64,000 bases of DNA from Marinilactibacillus kalidii. Its GTDB lineage: Bacteria > Bacillota > Bacilli > Lactobacillales > Carnobacteriaceae_A. Shown one piece after another: positions 28,386-38,673 of this stretch; the stretch's first letter is position 1, and every line of letters begins with the position of its first letter. The notes beneath the pieces are model-generated. The model did not search any database and was not told the origin of the DNA. It saw only the letters and a program-made list of their open reading frames with translations. The stretch is from contig NZ_JAGFVM010000022.1 in NCBI RefSeq assembly GCF_017599325.1, positions 1 to 64,000 of the forward strand, given 5' to 3'. The position numbers and the translations under genes were made by a program.

Positions 28386-29342
28386 ATGATTCAATTTGAG
28401 AAAGTTTATAAACGCTATAATGATCAAGCTGTTGTATCAGACTTTTCTCTTGAAATTAAAGAGGGAGAGTTTTTTGTACTGATTGGTCCCAGTGGGAGTG
28501 GGAAAACGACTACACTTAAAATGATCAATCAATTGATCGATCTCTCAGAAGGATACATCCGAATAGAGGGCAAGCCGATTAGCGACTACGATCTCCAAGA
28601 GCTAAGGTGGAACATTGGTTACGTACTACAACAAATCGCCTTATTTCCGAATATGACGATTGAAGAAAATATTCTGGTCGTACCAGAAATGAAGAAATGG
28701 TCGAAAGAAGATATGCGTAATCGCGTAGCTGAACTACTAGAGAGTGTTGGAATGGATCCTGAAAGCTATCGTCACCGTAAAACATCTGAGCTTTCCGGTG
28801 GTGAGCAACAGCGAATTGGTGTTGTTCGTGCGCTCGCAGCTGATCCAGATATTATTTTAATGGATGAACCTTTTAGTGCATTAGATCCGATTACTAGAAA
28901 TAATTTACAAAAAGACGTCCTGAAACTCCAACGTCAACTCAAAAAAACAGTCGTCTTTGTTACACATGATATGCAAGAAGCTATTAGCCTAGGAGATAGA
29001 ATCTGCCTAATGAATAAAGGTAAAATCGAGCAAGTAGGTACCGCAGAAGAGATTTTAAAGCAACCTGCTAACGATTTTGTTCGTGAATTTATTCAAACCG
29101 GACTTCCAAACTACCAAGAAGAAAAAACCGTACAAGATTTAGTAGAAAAAGGATATGTTGATCAAACTGTTGAACCAACAAGCGCGATCATCGCTACTAC
29201 TGAAACAGTCAAGACCTTGACGATTCTTCTATCCGAACATGAGGCCATTACGGTAGAAGGAACAAACGCTGTTATCACAAAAGCCCATCTTGTCAGCTTC
29301 CTAGCAGAAGAAGCTGCATCGTCAAAGGAGGATAACATTTAA
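28386..29342 (+). CDS. Glycine betaine/carnitine/choline ABC ATPase, OpuCA-like
   Basis: A 318-residue osmolyte-importer ATPase: Walker A GPSGSGKTT, signature LSGGEQQRIGVVRAL, Walker B IILMDEPFSALD. Typical OpuCA proteins carry two CBS modules at the C-terminus that sense ionic strength. Here only about 75 residues follow the ATPase, enough for part of one CBS unit, so ionic sensing may be reduced. Its stop overlaps the next start by one base (TAATG). Confidence 0.92.
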   Translation: MIQFEKVYKRYNDQAVVSDFSLEIKEGEFFVLIGPSGSGKTTTLKMINQLIDLSEGYIRIEGKPISDYDLQELRWNIGYVLQQIALFPNMTIEENILVVPEMKKWSKEDMRNRVAELLESVGMDPESYRHRKTSELSGGEQQRIGVVRALAADPDIILMDEPFSALDPITRNNLQKDVLKLQRQLKKTVVFVTHDMQEAISLGDRICLMNKGKIEQVGTAEEILKQPANDFVREFIQTGLPNYQEEKTVQDLVEKGYVDQTVEPTSAIIATTETVKTLTILLSEHEAITVEGTNAVITKAHLVSFLAEEAASSKEDNI

Positions 29343-30859
29343 TGAATTTAGTCGAAACTTTCCAACAGCGTAGCGGTGCTTTTTGGACTGCTCTATACGA
29401 ACATATGCAATTATCTTTTATCTCTTTACTGATTGCCGTTTTGATTGCCGTTCCCATCGGAATTTGGTTGATAGGACATAAACGAATTGCTGAACCTATT
29501 ATTCAAGTCACAGCAATCTTCCAGACGGTCCCGTCCCTTGCTCTACTAGGCTTACTGATACCACTGATCGGTATTGGTACTGTCCCAGCAGTTATCGCAC
29601 TTGTTGTTTATGCTTTGCTACCAATATTAAGAAACACGTATACGGGTCTGGCAGAGATCAATCCTGCGTTGAATGAAGCGGCTGATGCAATGGGGATGAG
29701 TCGTTATAGAAAATTAACGAAAGTTCAAATCCCAATTGCCCTTCCTGTCATCATGGCTGGTATTCGGACAGCAATGGTTTTGATCATCGGTACCGCTACA
29801 GTTGCCGCATTGATTGGCGCAGGTGGTCTTGGTAGTCTGATTCTTTTAGGAATTGACCGTGGTAATAATGCATTGATTATTTTAGGTGCCGTTCCGGCAG
29901 CGCTCCTCGCCATTTTCTTTGACTGGTTACTCAGCTACATTCAAAAAACTTCATTTAAAAGAACTGTTATTTTACTCAGTTCTGCCCTTGTACTGGTTAT
30001 AGGTGTAATTTTTGTTCCAATGGTTTTCAATGAAGAAGAAGATATCGTTATTGCTGGTAAATTAAATACTGAACCCGAAATCTTGATGAATATTTACAAG
30101 TTACTCATTGAAGATCAATCAGATCTAAAGGTCAGAATCGAACCTAATTTCGGTAAAACAACCTTCGTCTTTAACGCACTACAAGCTGACGAAATCGATA
30201 TTTATCCGGAATTCACAGGAACTGTACTAAGTACATTCTTTGATGAAGTACCCGAACCTGGAACCACAGAAGAAGAAGTATACGAAGAAGCAAATAAACG
30301 ATTGAACGAAGAGTATGATATGACTTTACTTGAACCAATGGCTTACAACAACACTTATACTTTGGCGGTTCAGAAAGAATTTGCTGAAGAAAATAATTTG
30401 GTCACAATGTCCGATTTGAATGGTGTAGCGGCTAATATGAACGCCGGATTCACAATCGAGTTCAATGACCGCGAAGATGGTTACCCTGGTATTCAGGAAT
30501 TGTACGGTGTTACTTTCGGTAACGTACAAACGATGGAGCCACAATTGCGCTATACGGCAATGGAACAAGGAGATATTGATATCCTTGACGCCTACAGTAC
30601 AGATGGACAAATCGCTCAATACGATCTGACTGTTTTAGAAGATGATTTGGATTTATTCCCTCCGTATCAAGGCGCACCCCTTCTAAAAAATGCTTTACTT
30701 GATGAACATCCAGAATTAGAAGAAATATTATCCGTACTTGGTGGTCGCATTACCGATGATCAAATGCGCGAAATGAATTACCGCGTAGACTACGAAGATG
30801 TTACCGCTGCTGATGTTGCTCGAGAATTTCTCGTTGAAGAAGGACTATTGTCTGAATAA
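29342..30859 (+). CDS. Osmolyte ABC permease fused to substrate-binding domain
   Basis: A 505-residue fusion. Residues 1-210 form an OpuCB/ProW-type permease with an EAA loop (NEAADAMGMSRYRKLTKVQIP). A membrane segment near 212-232 then tethers the C-terminal OpuAC-type binding domain (about 235-505; IAGKLNTEPEILMNIY, IDIYPEFTGTVL, YGVTFGN). This binding domain family takes quaternary ammonium compounds such as glycine betaine, choline or carnitine. Fusion keeps the receptor at the translocator, as in other Lactobacillales osmolyte systems. Translation is coupled to the ATPase gene. Confidence 0.92.
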   Translation: MNLVETFQQRSGAFWTALYEHMQLSFISLLIAVLIAVPIGIWLIGHKRIAEPIIQVTAIFQTVPSLALLGLLIPLIGIGTVPAVIALVVYALLPILRNTYTGLAEINPALNEAADAMGMSRYRKLTKVQIPIALPVIMAGIRTAMVLIIGTATVAALIGAGGLGSLILLGIDRGNNALIILGAVPAALLAIFFDWLLSYIQKTSFKRTVILLSSALVLVIGVIFVPMVFNEEEDIVIAGKLNTEPEILMNIYKLLIEDQSDLKVRIEPNFGKTTFVFNALQADEIDIYPEFTGTVLSTFFDEVPEPGTTEEEVYEEANKRLNEEYDMTLLEPMAYNNTYTLAVQKEFAEENNLVTMSDLNGVAANMNAGFTIEFNDREDGYPGIQELYGVTFGNVQTMEPQLRYTAMEQGDIDILDAYSTDGQIAQYDLTVLEDDLDLFPPYQGAPLLKNALLDEHPELEEILSVLGGRITDDQMREMNYRVDYEDVTAADVAREFLVEEGLLSE

Positions 30860-30867
30860 AGGAATAT

Positions 30868-30927
30868 AAAAATCCCCCGACTACTAAAGCCGTTGAAACA
30901 CTGCTTTGTAATCAGGGGGATTTTTTT
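30868..30927. terminator. Bidirectional terminator after the osmolyte operon
   Basis: AAATCCCCC near 30870 pairs with GGGGGATTT at 30915-30923, flanked by A- and T-runs, between convergent genes. Confidence 0.85.
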
Positions 30928-31423
30928 ATAATGTGATCCAGTAACGTCCAAATGATCGGCCATCATCTTTAACACCTGATGATTCTCTTTGACCATTTTG
31001 ATTCAGTATTGTTTGGATGCTAGGTTTGTTTTGATCATCCGCAGTGATCACCACGCTTTCAATCCCTCGTTCTTTGAACAAAGGTAATACTGTGCTCACC
31101 ATCGTCTGTGCTAATCCTTGTCGTCTATGGATTGGAGATACACCATAACCGATATGGCCTCCAAGGTGTTTCAATCGGTCATTTAATTTGTATCGACAAT
31201 TAATCGCACCCGCTATTTCATCCTCATTAAGGAACAAAAAATAGGTTTCTGCTGGTACCCATCCTGTTCTTCCTGCTTCATCCAATATCAACTGCTTTAG
31301 ATACTCTGAATAAGATTGACCCTCAAAGTCGGCGGACGTTGGTACGATATTTTCGTCTCCCCAACTATCAACGAAGGTTCTATAAGCATGTTCATCCGTT
31401 ATCAATAACTTCCGCAACTGCAA
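30926..31423 (-). CDS. GNAT-family N-acetyltransferase
   Basis: A 165-residue acetyltransferase. HIGYGVSPIHRRQGLAQTMV is the acetyl-CoA binding motif A preceded by the strand-4 region, and VVITADDQNKPSIQTILNQNG is motif B. The frame is open 16 codons further into the M20 gene, but AAGGAGGG lies eight bases before TTG 31423, so I use that TTG start. This leaves a 16-base gap from the M20 stop and suggests an operon. Confidence 0.82.
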   Translation of the reverse strand: MQLRKLLITDEHAYRTFVDSWGDENIVPTSADFEGQSYSEYLKQLILDEAGRTGWVPAETYFLFLNEDEIAGAINCRYKLNDRLKHLGGHIGYGVSPIHRRQGLAQTMVSTVLPLFKERGIESVVITADDQNKPSIQTILNQNGQRESSGVKDDGRSFGRYWITL

Positions 31424-31439
31424 ATCGTTACCCTCCTTT

Positions 31440-32618
31440 TTAAAGTGTCGCTTCGAATTCTGCCTTAACATCCGCTAGTAATTGTTGGTCAAGTATTAGA
31501 TCTAAAGCTGTCTCAGTAAAGGCAGCGATAGTCTTTTCCATACCTTGATAAGCAGCGGCTGTCTTGGTATATTCTCTAAATTCCACTGTGTGGGCTGTTA
31601 CACTATTGCCCTCACTAATACCGAAATACGGATTGATCGCTGGCACAACTTGGCTGACATTTCCCATATCCATTGAGCCCATAGAATCTTTTACTTCTGT
31701 ATTCATTTCGATTCCTAGTTGTTTCATGTTTTCGTTATATCGCTCAGATAACGTCTTATTCGTGATGAGATTTTGATAGCTCGCTTCATAATGTCCCCAT
31801 TCCATCGTACAACCCGCTGCCATTGCACCGGCTTCTGCACATCGAATGACTTTTTCTTTCAGTTCTGTTAAGTAAGGCATATCCATCGCACGTACGTAAA
31901 ACTCCGCTCTAGTGAAATCTGGAATAATATTCGCAGCTTCTCCACCTTGTTTAATGACGCCATGCACACGCGCTGAAGGATGAATCTGCTGTCTAAGTGA
32001 ATTGATATTGTTGAATGTATTTAAGCACGCATCCAATGCGTTCTTTCCCTCAAACGGTGATGCAGCTGCATGAGAAGTTTTACCATGAAACTTGAATTCG
32101 ATTGCTTCCATAGCCATTGAAGTGCCACTCGCGTAATAGTCATCTGATGGGTGCGTACAAAAAGCGACATCAATATCTTCAAATGTTCCAGCTTCTGCCA
32201 TTGTGACTTTATCGCCATTGGTTTCTTCTGCGGGTGTCCCTAATACCACCACTGTTCCACCGACTTCATCGACTAGTTTTGATAAAGCGATTCCTGCACC
32301 CGTATCTGTTGATCCCAATAAGTTATGACCGCAGCCGTGTCCAATCCCTGGAAGTGCATCGTATTCAGAAAGATAAGCAATCGTTGGTCCGGTTTTCTTT
32401 CCTTTATACACTGCCTTGAATGCTGTATCGATACCAAGGTAAGGATATTCAACATCAAATTCATGTTTTTCAAGTAACGTCACATGTGCTTTTGAAGAAA
32501 GATATTCTTCGTGACCGAGTTCTGGATGGTCATAAATATATTCGCTGAGTTCTTTAAGCTCTGGACTTAGATCTTCTATAATCGTTTGAATGTTTTCTGT
32601 ATATAATTTCATCGTCAT
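31440..32618 (-). CDS. M20-family metallopeptidase/amidohydrolase
   Basis: A 392-residue zinc-dependent hydrolase of the M20D group, which includes p-aminobenzoyl-glutamate and N-acyl amino-acid or dipeptide amidohydrolases. The metal-site motifs are YLSEYDALPGIGHGCGHN, GTPAEETNG and HPSDDYY, and KTSHAAASPFEGKNALDA marks the dimerisation lid. The substrate is likely an N-acylated amino acid or a small peptide, but is not determinable. The companion acetyltransferase downstream could work on related amino groups. Confidence 0.88.
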   Translation of the reverse strand: MTMKLYTENIQTIIEDLSPELKELSEYIYDHPELGHEEYLSSKAHVTLLEKHEFDVEYPYLGIDTAFKAVYKGKKTGPTIAYLSEYDALPGIGHGCGHNLLGSTDTGAGIALSKLVDEVGGTVVVLGTPAEETNGDKVTMAEAGTFEDIDVAFCTHPSDDYYASGTSMAMEAIEFKFHGKTSHAAASPFEGKNALDACLNTFNNINSLRQQIHPSARVHGVIKQGGEAANIIPDFTRAEFYVRAMDMPYLTELKEKVIRCAEAGAMAAGCTMEWGHYEASYQNLITNKTLSERYNENMKQLGIEMNTEVKDSMGSMDMGNVSQVVPAINPYFGISEGNSVTAHTVEFREYTKTAAAYQGMEKTIAAFTETALDLILDQQLLADVKAEFEATL

Positions 32619-32718
32619 AAGATTCCCCTAATTTTCATTTTACTGATTAGTTTAATCCTACCCACAATAAAAGTCAATTCATTTTGTATAATTATTCAAA
32701 AAATATACAAAACTAAAA

Positions 32719-33006
32719 CTAGCCAAATCCTACAAAAATTAAGGACAATATAATTTCTACAGCAACGCTAGCTGTTATCAAAATAAATAGTCCGTCCATC
32801 CATCTTTCTAACTGATTACGTTTCTTTATATCCATTTTTCTTTCTTTAACCTCTTCGTAGACGAGCAAAACTAAGAAGATTATGACAATCAAGCCGTTTA
32901 GATTAACCGCCTGTAGCCCTATCGATCCTGTCGCGTAACTAAAGATATACCCACCTATAACTAATAACGAAAAAAGCAGTTTAAATAGAAATTCTTTTCT
33001 CAACAC
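32719..33006 (-). CDS. Small membrane protein, unknown function
   Basis: A 95-residue protein with three hydrophobic segments (about 8-25, 33-50, 70-92) and a charged central loop (EEVKERKMDIKKRNQLERW). I do not recognise it with confidence. It lies 10 bases after the preceding small membrane-protein gene, so the two are co-transcribed and may act as a pair. Confidence 0.65.
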   Translation of the reverse strand: MLRKEFLFKLLFSLLVIGGYIFSYATGSIGLQAVNLNGLIVIIFLVLLVYEEVKERKMDIKKRNQLERWMDGLFILITASVAVEIILSLIFVGFG

Positions 33007-33016
33007 TTTTCCTCCT

Positions 33017-33202
33017 TTAGTGCTTTTTTCTACTTTGCATGATTGAAATTACGGCAATGACCATATTGATGAGCAATAGAAAATACAGCAATCCTTTTGT
33101 ATCTTCATAATGAATCTGACTGAACATTTGTAATAAAATAACCCCTATCAAAAGTAGTGCAACAACGAATTGCGCAATTTGTACCTTTTTATTTGAGTAC
33201 AT
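33017..33202 (-). CDS. Small two-helix membrane protein
   Basis: A 61-residue protein with two membrane helices (about 8-26 and 37-54) and a basic tail (QSRKKH). GAGGGGAG lies ahead of the ATG. It is the first gene of a two-gene unit of small membrane proteins of unknown role. Confidence 0.6.
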   Translation of the reverse strand: MYSNKKVQIAQFVVALLLIGVILLQMFSQIHYEDTKGLLYFLLLINMVIAVISIMQSRKKH

Positions 33203-33271
33203 GGTGACTCCCCTCTTCTGGTTTTATTTATTTTATCACTATTCTAACCAAAAGAATCCATTTAGTGAAAT

Positions 33272-33324
33272 AAAATAGAGATTTCGTTTTGAACTTTTTT
33301 GTTCATCACGAGATCTCTATTTTT
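33272..33324. terminator. Terminator-like inverted repeat
   Basis: AAAATAGAGAT (33272-33282) pairs with ATCTCTATTTT (33312-33322), extended past a 2-base mismatch by CGT/ACG. It lies upstream of the small-gene pair and downstream of the aldolase terminator, as a second barrier. Confidence 0.6.
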
Positions 33325-33385
33325 AAAACGATTATCAACCTTAAACGGCGGAAAGATAGAAAGAATCAATAATAAAATTAAAATA

Positions 33386-33437
33386 AAAAAAGGAAAAGAA
33401 CACACAGCCGTATTGAGCAGCTGTGTGTCCTTTCCTA
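33386..33437 (-). terminator. Intrinsic terminator of fda
   Basis: ACACACAGC pairs perfectly with GCTGTGTGT, with a further GGAAA/TTTCC outer stem. On the minus strand a long T-rich run follows. Confidence 0.85.
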
Positions 33438-33494
33438 AACTATTTCACTTTTAAGTTTTATCCTTTATCCACGTCATTTGACGAAGAACCCTAT

Positions 33495-34388
33495 TTATTC
33501 AGGTGAAATAGATGCTTCGTAGATTGACTGAATCGCGTTTGAAAGGTGTTGATCGAATTCTTCTGCTGACTGTTCAGCATTCAAGTCTTCTGAAAGTGCG
33601 CGAGAGAAACTTGCAATCAATCCTTTGTTTTTCGCTAATTTCTCGTTCGCTTCTTCACGGCTATATCCACCTGAAAGAGCGACGACACGCAATACGTTCG
33701 GATGTTCAATCAATTCTGAATAGAAACCTGCTTCTGTAGGAATCGTCAATTTCAGCATCACTTTTGTGCCTTCTTCTAAGTTATCTAAGCTTGACTTGAT
33801 GGCTGTTCTTAACAGTTCCTCAGATTTCATTTTGTCTTCACTGTAAACACCGACTTCGGGTTCAATGATTGGCATCAACCCTGCATCTGTTATCTGTTTC
33901 GCTACTTCAAACTGTTGTTCCACAACTTTTTTGATACCTACTTCGTTCGCTTCTGAAATCACCGAACGCATTTTAGTACCAAAAATATGATGGTCTACTG
34001 CTCTTTTCAATAATTGATCTAAGTCTGGAATCGGCTTCATGACTTGCACACCGTTTTCTACCTCAGCGAGTCCTTTATCTACTTTTAAGAAAGGAACGAT
34101 TCCTTTTTCTTCCCATAGATAGTCGGCTGTATATTTATCATCAACCATGCGGTCCATTGTGTTTTCAAATAAAATCGCACCAAGAATATGTTCAGAAGTG
34201 AAGGCGTCACTTTTAATGACACGCGTTCTCATTTCGTGAACGACTGTAAACATTTCATCGTCAGTTGAATAGGCATCTTCATGAACACCATATGCTTCGA
34301 GTGCCTTAGGCGTACTACCGCCACTTTGGTCCAATGCTGCGATAAATCCTTTTCCTGATTCCATTCGTTTCATTTGTTCTTTATTCAA
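33495..34388 (-). CDS. fda: Fructose-bisphosphate aldolase, class I
   Basis: A 297-residue glycolytic enzyme that cleaves fructose 1,6-bisphosphate to two triose phosphates through a Schiff-base lysine. Family landmarks are [42 protein letters not shown] (candidate Schiff-base region), PIIEPEVG and [15 protein letters not shown]. It aligns throughout with the staphylococcal class I aldolase. An ATG six codons upstream is in frame, but GGAAGGA falls inside those codons and is well placed for TTG 34388, giving the canonical start MNKEQM. Confidence 0.93.
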   Translation of the reverse strand: MNKEQMKRMESGKGFIAALDQSGGSTPKALEAYGVHEDAYSTDDEMFTVVHEMRTRVIKSDAFTSEHILGAILFENTMDRMVDDKYTADYLWEEKGIVPFLKVDKGLAEVENGVQVMKPIPDLDQLLKRAVDHHIFGTKMRSVISEANEVGIKKVVEQQFEVAKQITDAGLMPIIEPEVGVYSEDKMKSEELLRTAIKSSLDNLEEGTKVMLKLTIPTEAGFYSELIEHPNVLRVVALSGGYSREEANEKLAKNKGLIASFSRALSEDLNAEQSAEEFDQHLSNAIQSIYEASISPE

Positions 34389-34480
34389 GTAGATCCTTCC
34401 TTCCATCTGATATGTTCTACTTTTCTACGAGTTCATTATAACGCTCCTCTACCAGATTATTAAAGGAAAGACACTTATGC

Positions 34481-37400
34481 TTACTGTTGAATGTACGCGG
34501 TGCTTCCTGTAGCTGTTTTTTCAACAACGATATGTGCTGGAATTCTTGTTTTCAGTTCATCCACATGAGAGATGATGCCTACCAGTCGACCTTTTTGATG
34601 CAGGTCTAATAATGTCTGAACAGCCATATCCAAGGAATCGGAATCAAGCGTTCCAAATCCTTCATCAACAAATAGTGTGTCGACACTGACGCCACCATTT
34701 TGATTCTGGATGACATCACTTAACCCAAGTGCCAAAGCTAGAGATGCTTTAAAAGTTTCTCCCCCTGACAGGGTATGAACACTTCTACTTTTACCTGTAT
34801 AGTGGTCAAATACTTCCATGTCTAATCCTTGTTTCCCAGACCCTTTGCCTCGTTCTAACTGTCTTTTCAATTCATAGCGATTATTGGTCATTTGATTAAA
34901 TCGTTGATTAGCTGCCAATAAAATCTCTTCGAAGTAAATCCCAAGCACATAGCGTTCAAATGAGATATAGTCCGTTTGTTTCGTACCATTCGCCAAGTCT
35001 GCCAGCCTACCATACAGTTGATATTCTTTCTCAGCTTCCCCACTTTGCTTGTGATACATCGAAATGGTTTCTTTGGCACGTTTGTTTTGCGCTGTAGACA
35101 TCAAGCGTTCATCACGTTCTTGTTCTAACTTTTGGTACTCGATAGTGATTTGTGCAGTCGCCTCTTCGTAATCTTTTTTATCTTCCAAAGCAGCCACTTG
35201 ATTCAACTGTTGCTCAATTTGTTGATGTCTATCTTTATTCACTAAAACGGCTTGCTTATGCGTTTCTACTTCTTTTGCATAAGACTGCTGATTGGATTCA
35301 GATAGTACGTAGTCCGAAAATGGCTCACTCAAATCACTCGCTGATTTGAGTTCTTCGAAAAGTTTATTTAAGCGACTCTTGCGCTGACTGGTTTCTTCTA
35401 ATTGACTAGTTGTTAATTCGATGGCCGTCTTTGTTGAAGCTAATTGGCTACTAATTTCGCTGAGCGCTTTTTGTATCGCTTCATGCGTTTGCTCGATCTT
35501 GTCAATCGCCTGTTCTTTCGTTTCAATCTCAGTTTGGATCGTGAGCTTACTTTCTCCACTCAACGGTGCTTTAAGTTGCTCTAATTCCTCTGACAGCTCT
35601 TGCATTCTCGTTTCTGTAAATGCAATCGTTGACATCACTTGCTGCTGATTGATTTTACTCTCTTGCGCTTCTTCTTTCAGCATTGTTAGTTGTTCTTTCA
35701 CTTTTGCTTCTTCGAGCATTTGCTGCTCTGCTGTCTCTAGCGATTCTACAAAACCTTGCATCTCTATTTCCAATGACTGCTTCTGCAATTTGGTTTCCTC
35801 GTAAACAGTTGCAGCAGTAGCGGGATCGATTGCGATTGACTCGCTTCGGTTTGCGATATCTTGTCGAACATTTTCTAGTTGCGCTTCTAATTGGATCGCT
35901 TTTGCATTCGTTTGCTTTTCTTCTTGTTCTAATGCTTCTATTTGTTCTTCCGTTACTGCGGTCTCACTGATTGTTGCTAAGCTTGGATGATGTGTTGAGC
36001 CGCATACGGGACAGGCTTCCTCTTCGCCTAGTTCTTCAGCCAATCTACTAGCAAGATTGGCAAAATAATCTGCTTTCCCAGTAACCAGTTTCCGATAAGC
36101 GATGTCGCTTAGTTGCTTAGCTGCTTCAACTTCATTCTTACTCTTTTGTTCAGTCTGCTGTAATTTACAAATCGCTGCTAGTTGTTCCTCAAGACTACTT
36201 GATGCTTGTAATCTTTCCTTTGTATCTAATACTTTTTCTTTCAATTCTTCGATTTTTGTTTGGAGCTTTTGCATCAATGCCAATTCTTTTTCAGCTTTTT
36301 CAATTTTCTCGTTAGTCAATACTAATTGCTCGCTTAGTTTTGACTGCTTGTCTTGTTCATTTTTGATTTTTTCAGCTTGTTGTTTGAGTAAGCTTTCTTT
36401 CGCCTCAACTTGATCAAACCGCTTGATTTCTTCCTGTAGCGCGGAGACCGTTTTGCGCAATTGCTTTAACGTGTCTACAGCCGCTTTACTGGCTACTTGC
36501 TTCTCTAACTGTCGTTTTTCTTCAACTTCTAGTTGTTGCACAGTTTCCTTTAATGCAGTGAGCTTGGATGTTTGGGTGGTTACTTGTTTCGCCACTTCTT
36601 GAAGTTCAGTTTCTGCTTGAACAATTTTTTCCGCTTCATCATGCTGTTTCAACGCTACTTCTTTTTGTTGTATCGTTTTATGGTTGGCTTCAAGGCTTTC
36701 TCGCTCAGCAGTGATTTTTTCTTTTTGTGCTAACCACTCAAGAATCTGCTCTTTCTCTTTCAATTCTTTTTGCAAAGTCGACAGTGTTTCTCTCACAGTA
36801 CCTAGCTCGGCTTCTTCCTCAGCAATCGTTTCCGTTAACCGCTCGAGAATTTTATTAACGTCAAATTGTTCGATTGCTTTCTCTAATTCCTGATCCTCTT
36901 TGATTGCAATCGTGGAGAAGGCTTGTTCCATAGCTTGTTTGCTACTTTTATACTGATCTTCTAGCTGCTTTGCCTTTATCTTCAGTAGTGCTTGAAACTG
37001 CTCAATTTGCTTTGTTTGAAAAATATTTCTGAATATTTTTTCTTTATCGCCACTATCGGATTCCAACATTTTTTTGAAAGAGCCTTGAGGTAGCATCACA
37101 ATTTGTCGAAATTGATCATAGGTCAAACCGATAATTCTTTGGATTTCTTCATTTGCCTCTTTTACCTTAGTCGTCACTTGTTCGCCATGATGAAATTCAA
37201 CATTCGATTGGATCTGTTTTGTTTTAGAGCGTGTACCTGGTCCAATCTGAGTAGGCTCTCGGTGAATAAAGTAACACTTTTCTCCTAGCTCAAATGCTAA
37301 TTCTACGAAGCTAAGGTCTGTATCTTTTGCGAATTGGGATTTAAAGGTATCCTTTTGCCTTGTGTCCCCACTCGCTTGATCAAATAGAGCATAAGCAATC

Positions 37401-37540
37401 GCATCAAAAATCGTCGTCTTTCCTGCTCCAGTAGGTCCACTCACTAGAAATAAAGAAGACTGTGCCAACGTTGTAAAATCAATTTCTACCTTCTCTTTAT
37501 AGGGACCAAAAGCATTCATCACTAACTTTAACGGGCGCAT
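34481..37540 (-). CDS. sbcC: Exonuclease subunit SbcC
   Basis: A 1019-residue SMC-like ATPase of the SbcCD (Mre11-Rad50-like) complex, which opens DNA hairpins and processes blocked ends. The N-terminal Walker A is GPTGAGKTT. Two long coiled-coil arms flank the zinc hook CPVCGSTHH (about residue 510). The C-terminal signature is LSGGETFKASLALALG and Walker B is VDTLFVDEGFGTLD. Length is normal. Its start overlaps the sbcD stop by one base (TAATG), so the subunits are made together. Confidence 0.97.
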   Translation of the reverse strand: MRPLKLVMNAFGPYKEKVEIDFTTLAQSSLFLVSGPTGAGKTTIFDAIAYALFDQASGDTRQKDTFKSQFAKDTDLSFVELAFELGEKCYFIHREPTQIGPGTRSKTKQIQSNVEFHHGEQVTTKVKEANEEIQRIIGLTYDQFRQIVMLPQGSFKKMLESDSGDKEKIFRNIFQTKQIEQFQALLKIKAKQLEDQYKSSKQAMEQAFSTIAIKEDQELEKAIEQFDVNKILERLTETIAEEEAELGTVRETLSTLQKELKEKEQILEWLAQKEKITAERESLEANHKTIQQKEVALKQHDEAEKIVQAETELQEVAKQVTTQTSKLTALKETVQQLEVEEKRQLEKQVASKAAVDTLKQLRKTVSALQEEIKRFDQVEAKESLLKQQAEKIKNEQDKQSKLSEQLVLTNEKIEKAEKELALMQKLQTKIEELKEKVLDTKERLQASSSLEEQLAAICKLQQTEQKSKNEVEAAKQLSDIAYRKLVTGKADYFANLASRLAEELGEEEACPVCGSTHHPSLATISETAVTEEQIEALEQEEKQTNAKAIQLEAQLENVRQDIANRSESIAIDPATAATVYEETKLQKQSLEIEMQGFVESLETAEQQMLEEAKVKEQLTMLKEEAQESKINQQQVMSTIAFTETRMQELSEELEQLKAPLSGESKLTIQTEIETKEQAIDKIEQTHEAIQKALSEISSQLASTKTAIELTTSQLEETSQRKSRLNKLFEELKSASDLSEPFSDYVLSESNQQSYAKEVETHKQAVLVNKDRHQQIEQQLNQVAALEDKKDYEEATAQITIEYQKLEQERDERLMSTAQNKRAKETISMYHKQSGEAEKEYQLYGRLADLANGTKQTDYISFERYVLGIYFEEILLAANQRFNQMTNNRYELKRQLERGKGSGKQGLDMEVFDHYTGKSRSVHTLSGGETFKASLALALGLSDVIQNQNGGVSVDTLFVDEGFGTLDSDSLDMAVQTLLDLHQKGRLVGIISHVDELKTRIPAHIVVEKTATGSTAYIQQ

Positions 37541-38673
37541 TAGGCTTCTCCTTTCTGGCTATCGTTCACCATTTGTTCGATAATCGCTTTTTGCTTATCA
37601 TCAAGTGCATCTTGATGGTAGGTTTTGTAAAAGTCTTCAAATAACTCGACAAGAGATTTTTCTTGTAATGATGCTTGCGTTTGCTGAGTAGCGGCAGCTT
37701 CTGAACGTTCTCTACCGATATACTCCAGCCCCATCGCAAATGGATATCTTTTTCGCAGTTGATTCATTGCATCCATCACATAGTCTTTATCTTCTAATTC
37801 GAAGAAAATATAATCTGTAGACTCGCCGGTCATCAATTCATCAAAAGTTCCTTTTAAAACCTGCATATCTCTTAGCGGCTTGATCTCAACAGGCTCAATG
37901 TCAAGATGGTTTTTTTCAATATCTACGATCCAGCTTTTTTTATGGTGAGGCACTTCAGATTTTGAATATTTCAGCGGTGATCCACTATAACGAATCTTCT
38001 CCCATTTTACTTTTTGCGCTTTATGCAAATGGCCTAAAGCAACATAGTCAAAGTCTTCAAATAATCCAGCATCCACGAATTCAGCGGTTCCGATACTCAG
38101 CGGTCTTTCGGATTCAGAGTCTTCTACAGAATCTTTAGTCTGATTGACAACATAGCCATGCGCGATCAATATATTTACTTCATCATTATTCATCTGCGCT
38201 TTAATGGCTTCAATTTGTACACGCGTAGCATCTTCAAGATCTTTGATCTCATCATGACCAAGTAATTGTCTAACCGTAACGTGATCCGCAAAAGGCATCA
38301 AATAAAAGTTGATACCATCGATCGTAACTTTTCTTGTGGCCGTTTTTAACGTACCTTCCATGTACAAACGACTGGTTTCTAGCAGTGCTGCGCCGTATTC
38401 TAATCGTTCATTACTATCGTGATTCCCTGCAATCGCTAAGACAGGAATGTTCACTTCCTTGATCAACCGAGTCAGAATCTTATTGGCCAATGTCACAGCT
38501 TCTTTTGGCGGTATCGCTCTATCATAAAGATCTCCCGCCATAATCAATACATCGATTTGATTAGACTTAACGAAATCAACTAATTGTGTTAAATAATATT
38601 CTTGATCCTCCAGCATCGAAAATTCATTAACGATTTTTCCGATATGCCAGTCAGCTGTATGTAGTATCCTCAT
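37540..38673 (-). CDS. sbcD: Exonuclease subunit SbcD
   Basis: A 377-residue metallophosphoesterase nuclease, the Mre11-like partner of SbcC. Metal-binding motifs in order are HTADWHIGK, GDLYDRAIPP, AIAGNHDSNE, IAHGYV and LGHLHKAQ. It is translationally coupled to sbcC. Start ATG 38673 gives the conserved MRILHTADWH beginning. Confidence 0.97.
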   Translation of the reverse strand: MRILHTADWHIGKIVNEFSMLEDQEYYLTQLVDFVKSNQIDVLIMAGDLYDRAIPPKEAVTLANKILTRLIKEVNIPVLAIAGNHDSNERLEYGAALLETSRLYMEGTLKTATRKVTIDGINFYLMPFADHVTVRQLLGHDEIKDLEDATRVQIEAIKAQMNNDEVNILIAHGYVVNQTKDSVEDSESERPLSIGTAEFVDAGLFEDFDYVALGHLHKAQKVKWEKIRYSGSPLKYSKSEVPHHKKSWIVDIEKNHLDIEPVEIKPLRDMQVLKGTFDELMTGESTDYIFFELEDKDYVMDAMNQLRKRYPFAMGLEYIGRERSEAAATQQTQASLQEKSLVELFEDFYKTYHQDALDDKQKAIIEQMVNDSQKGEA

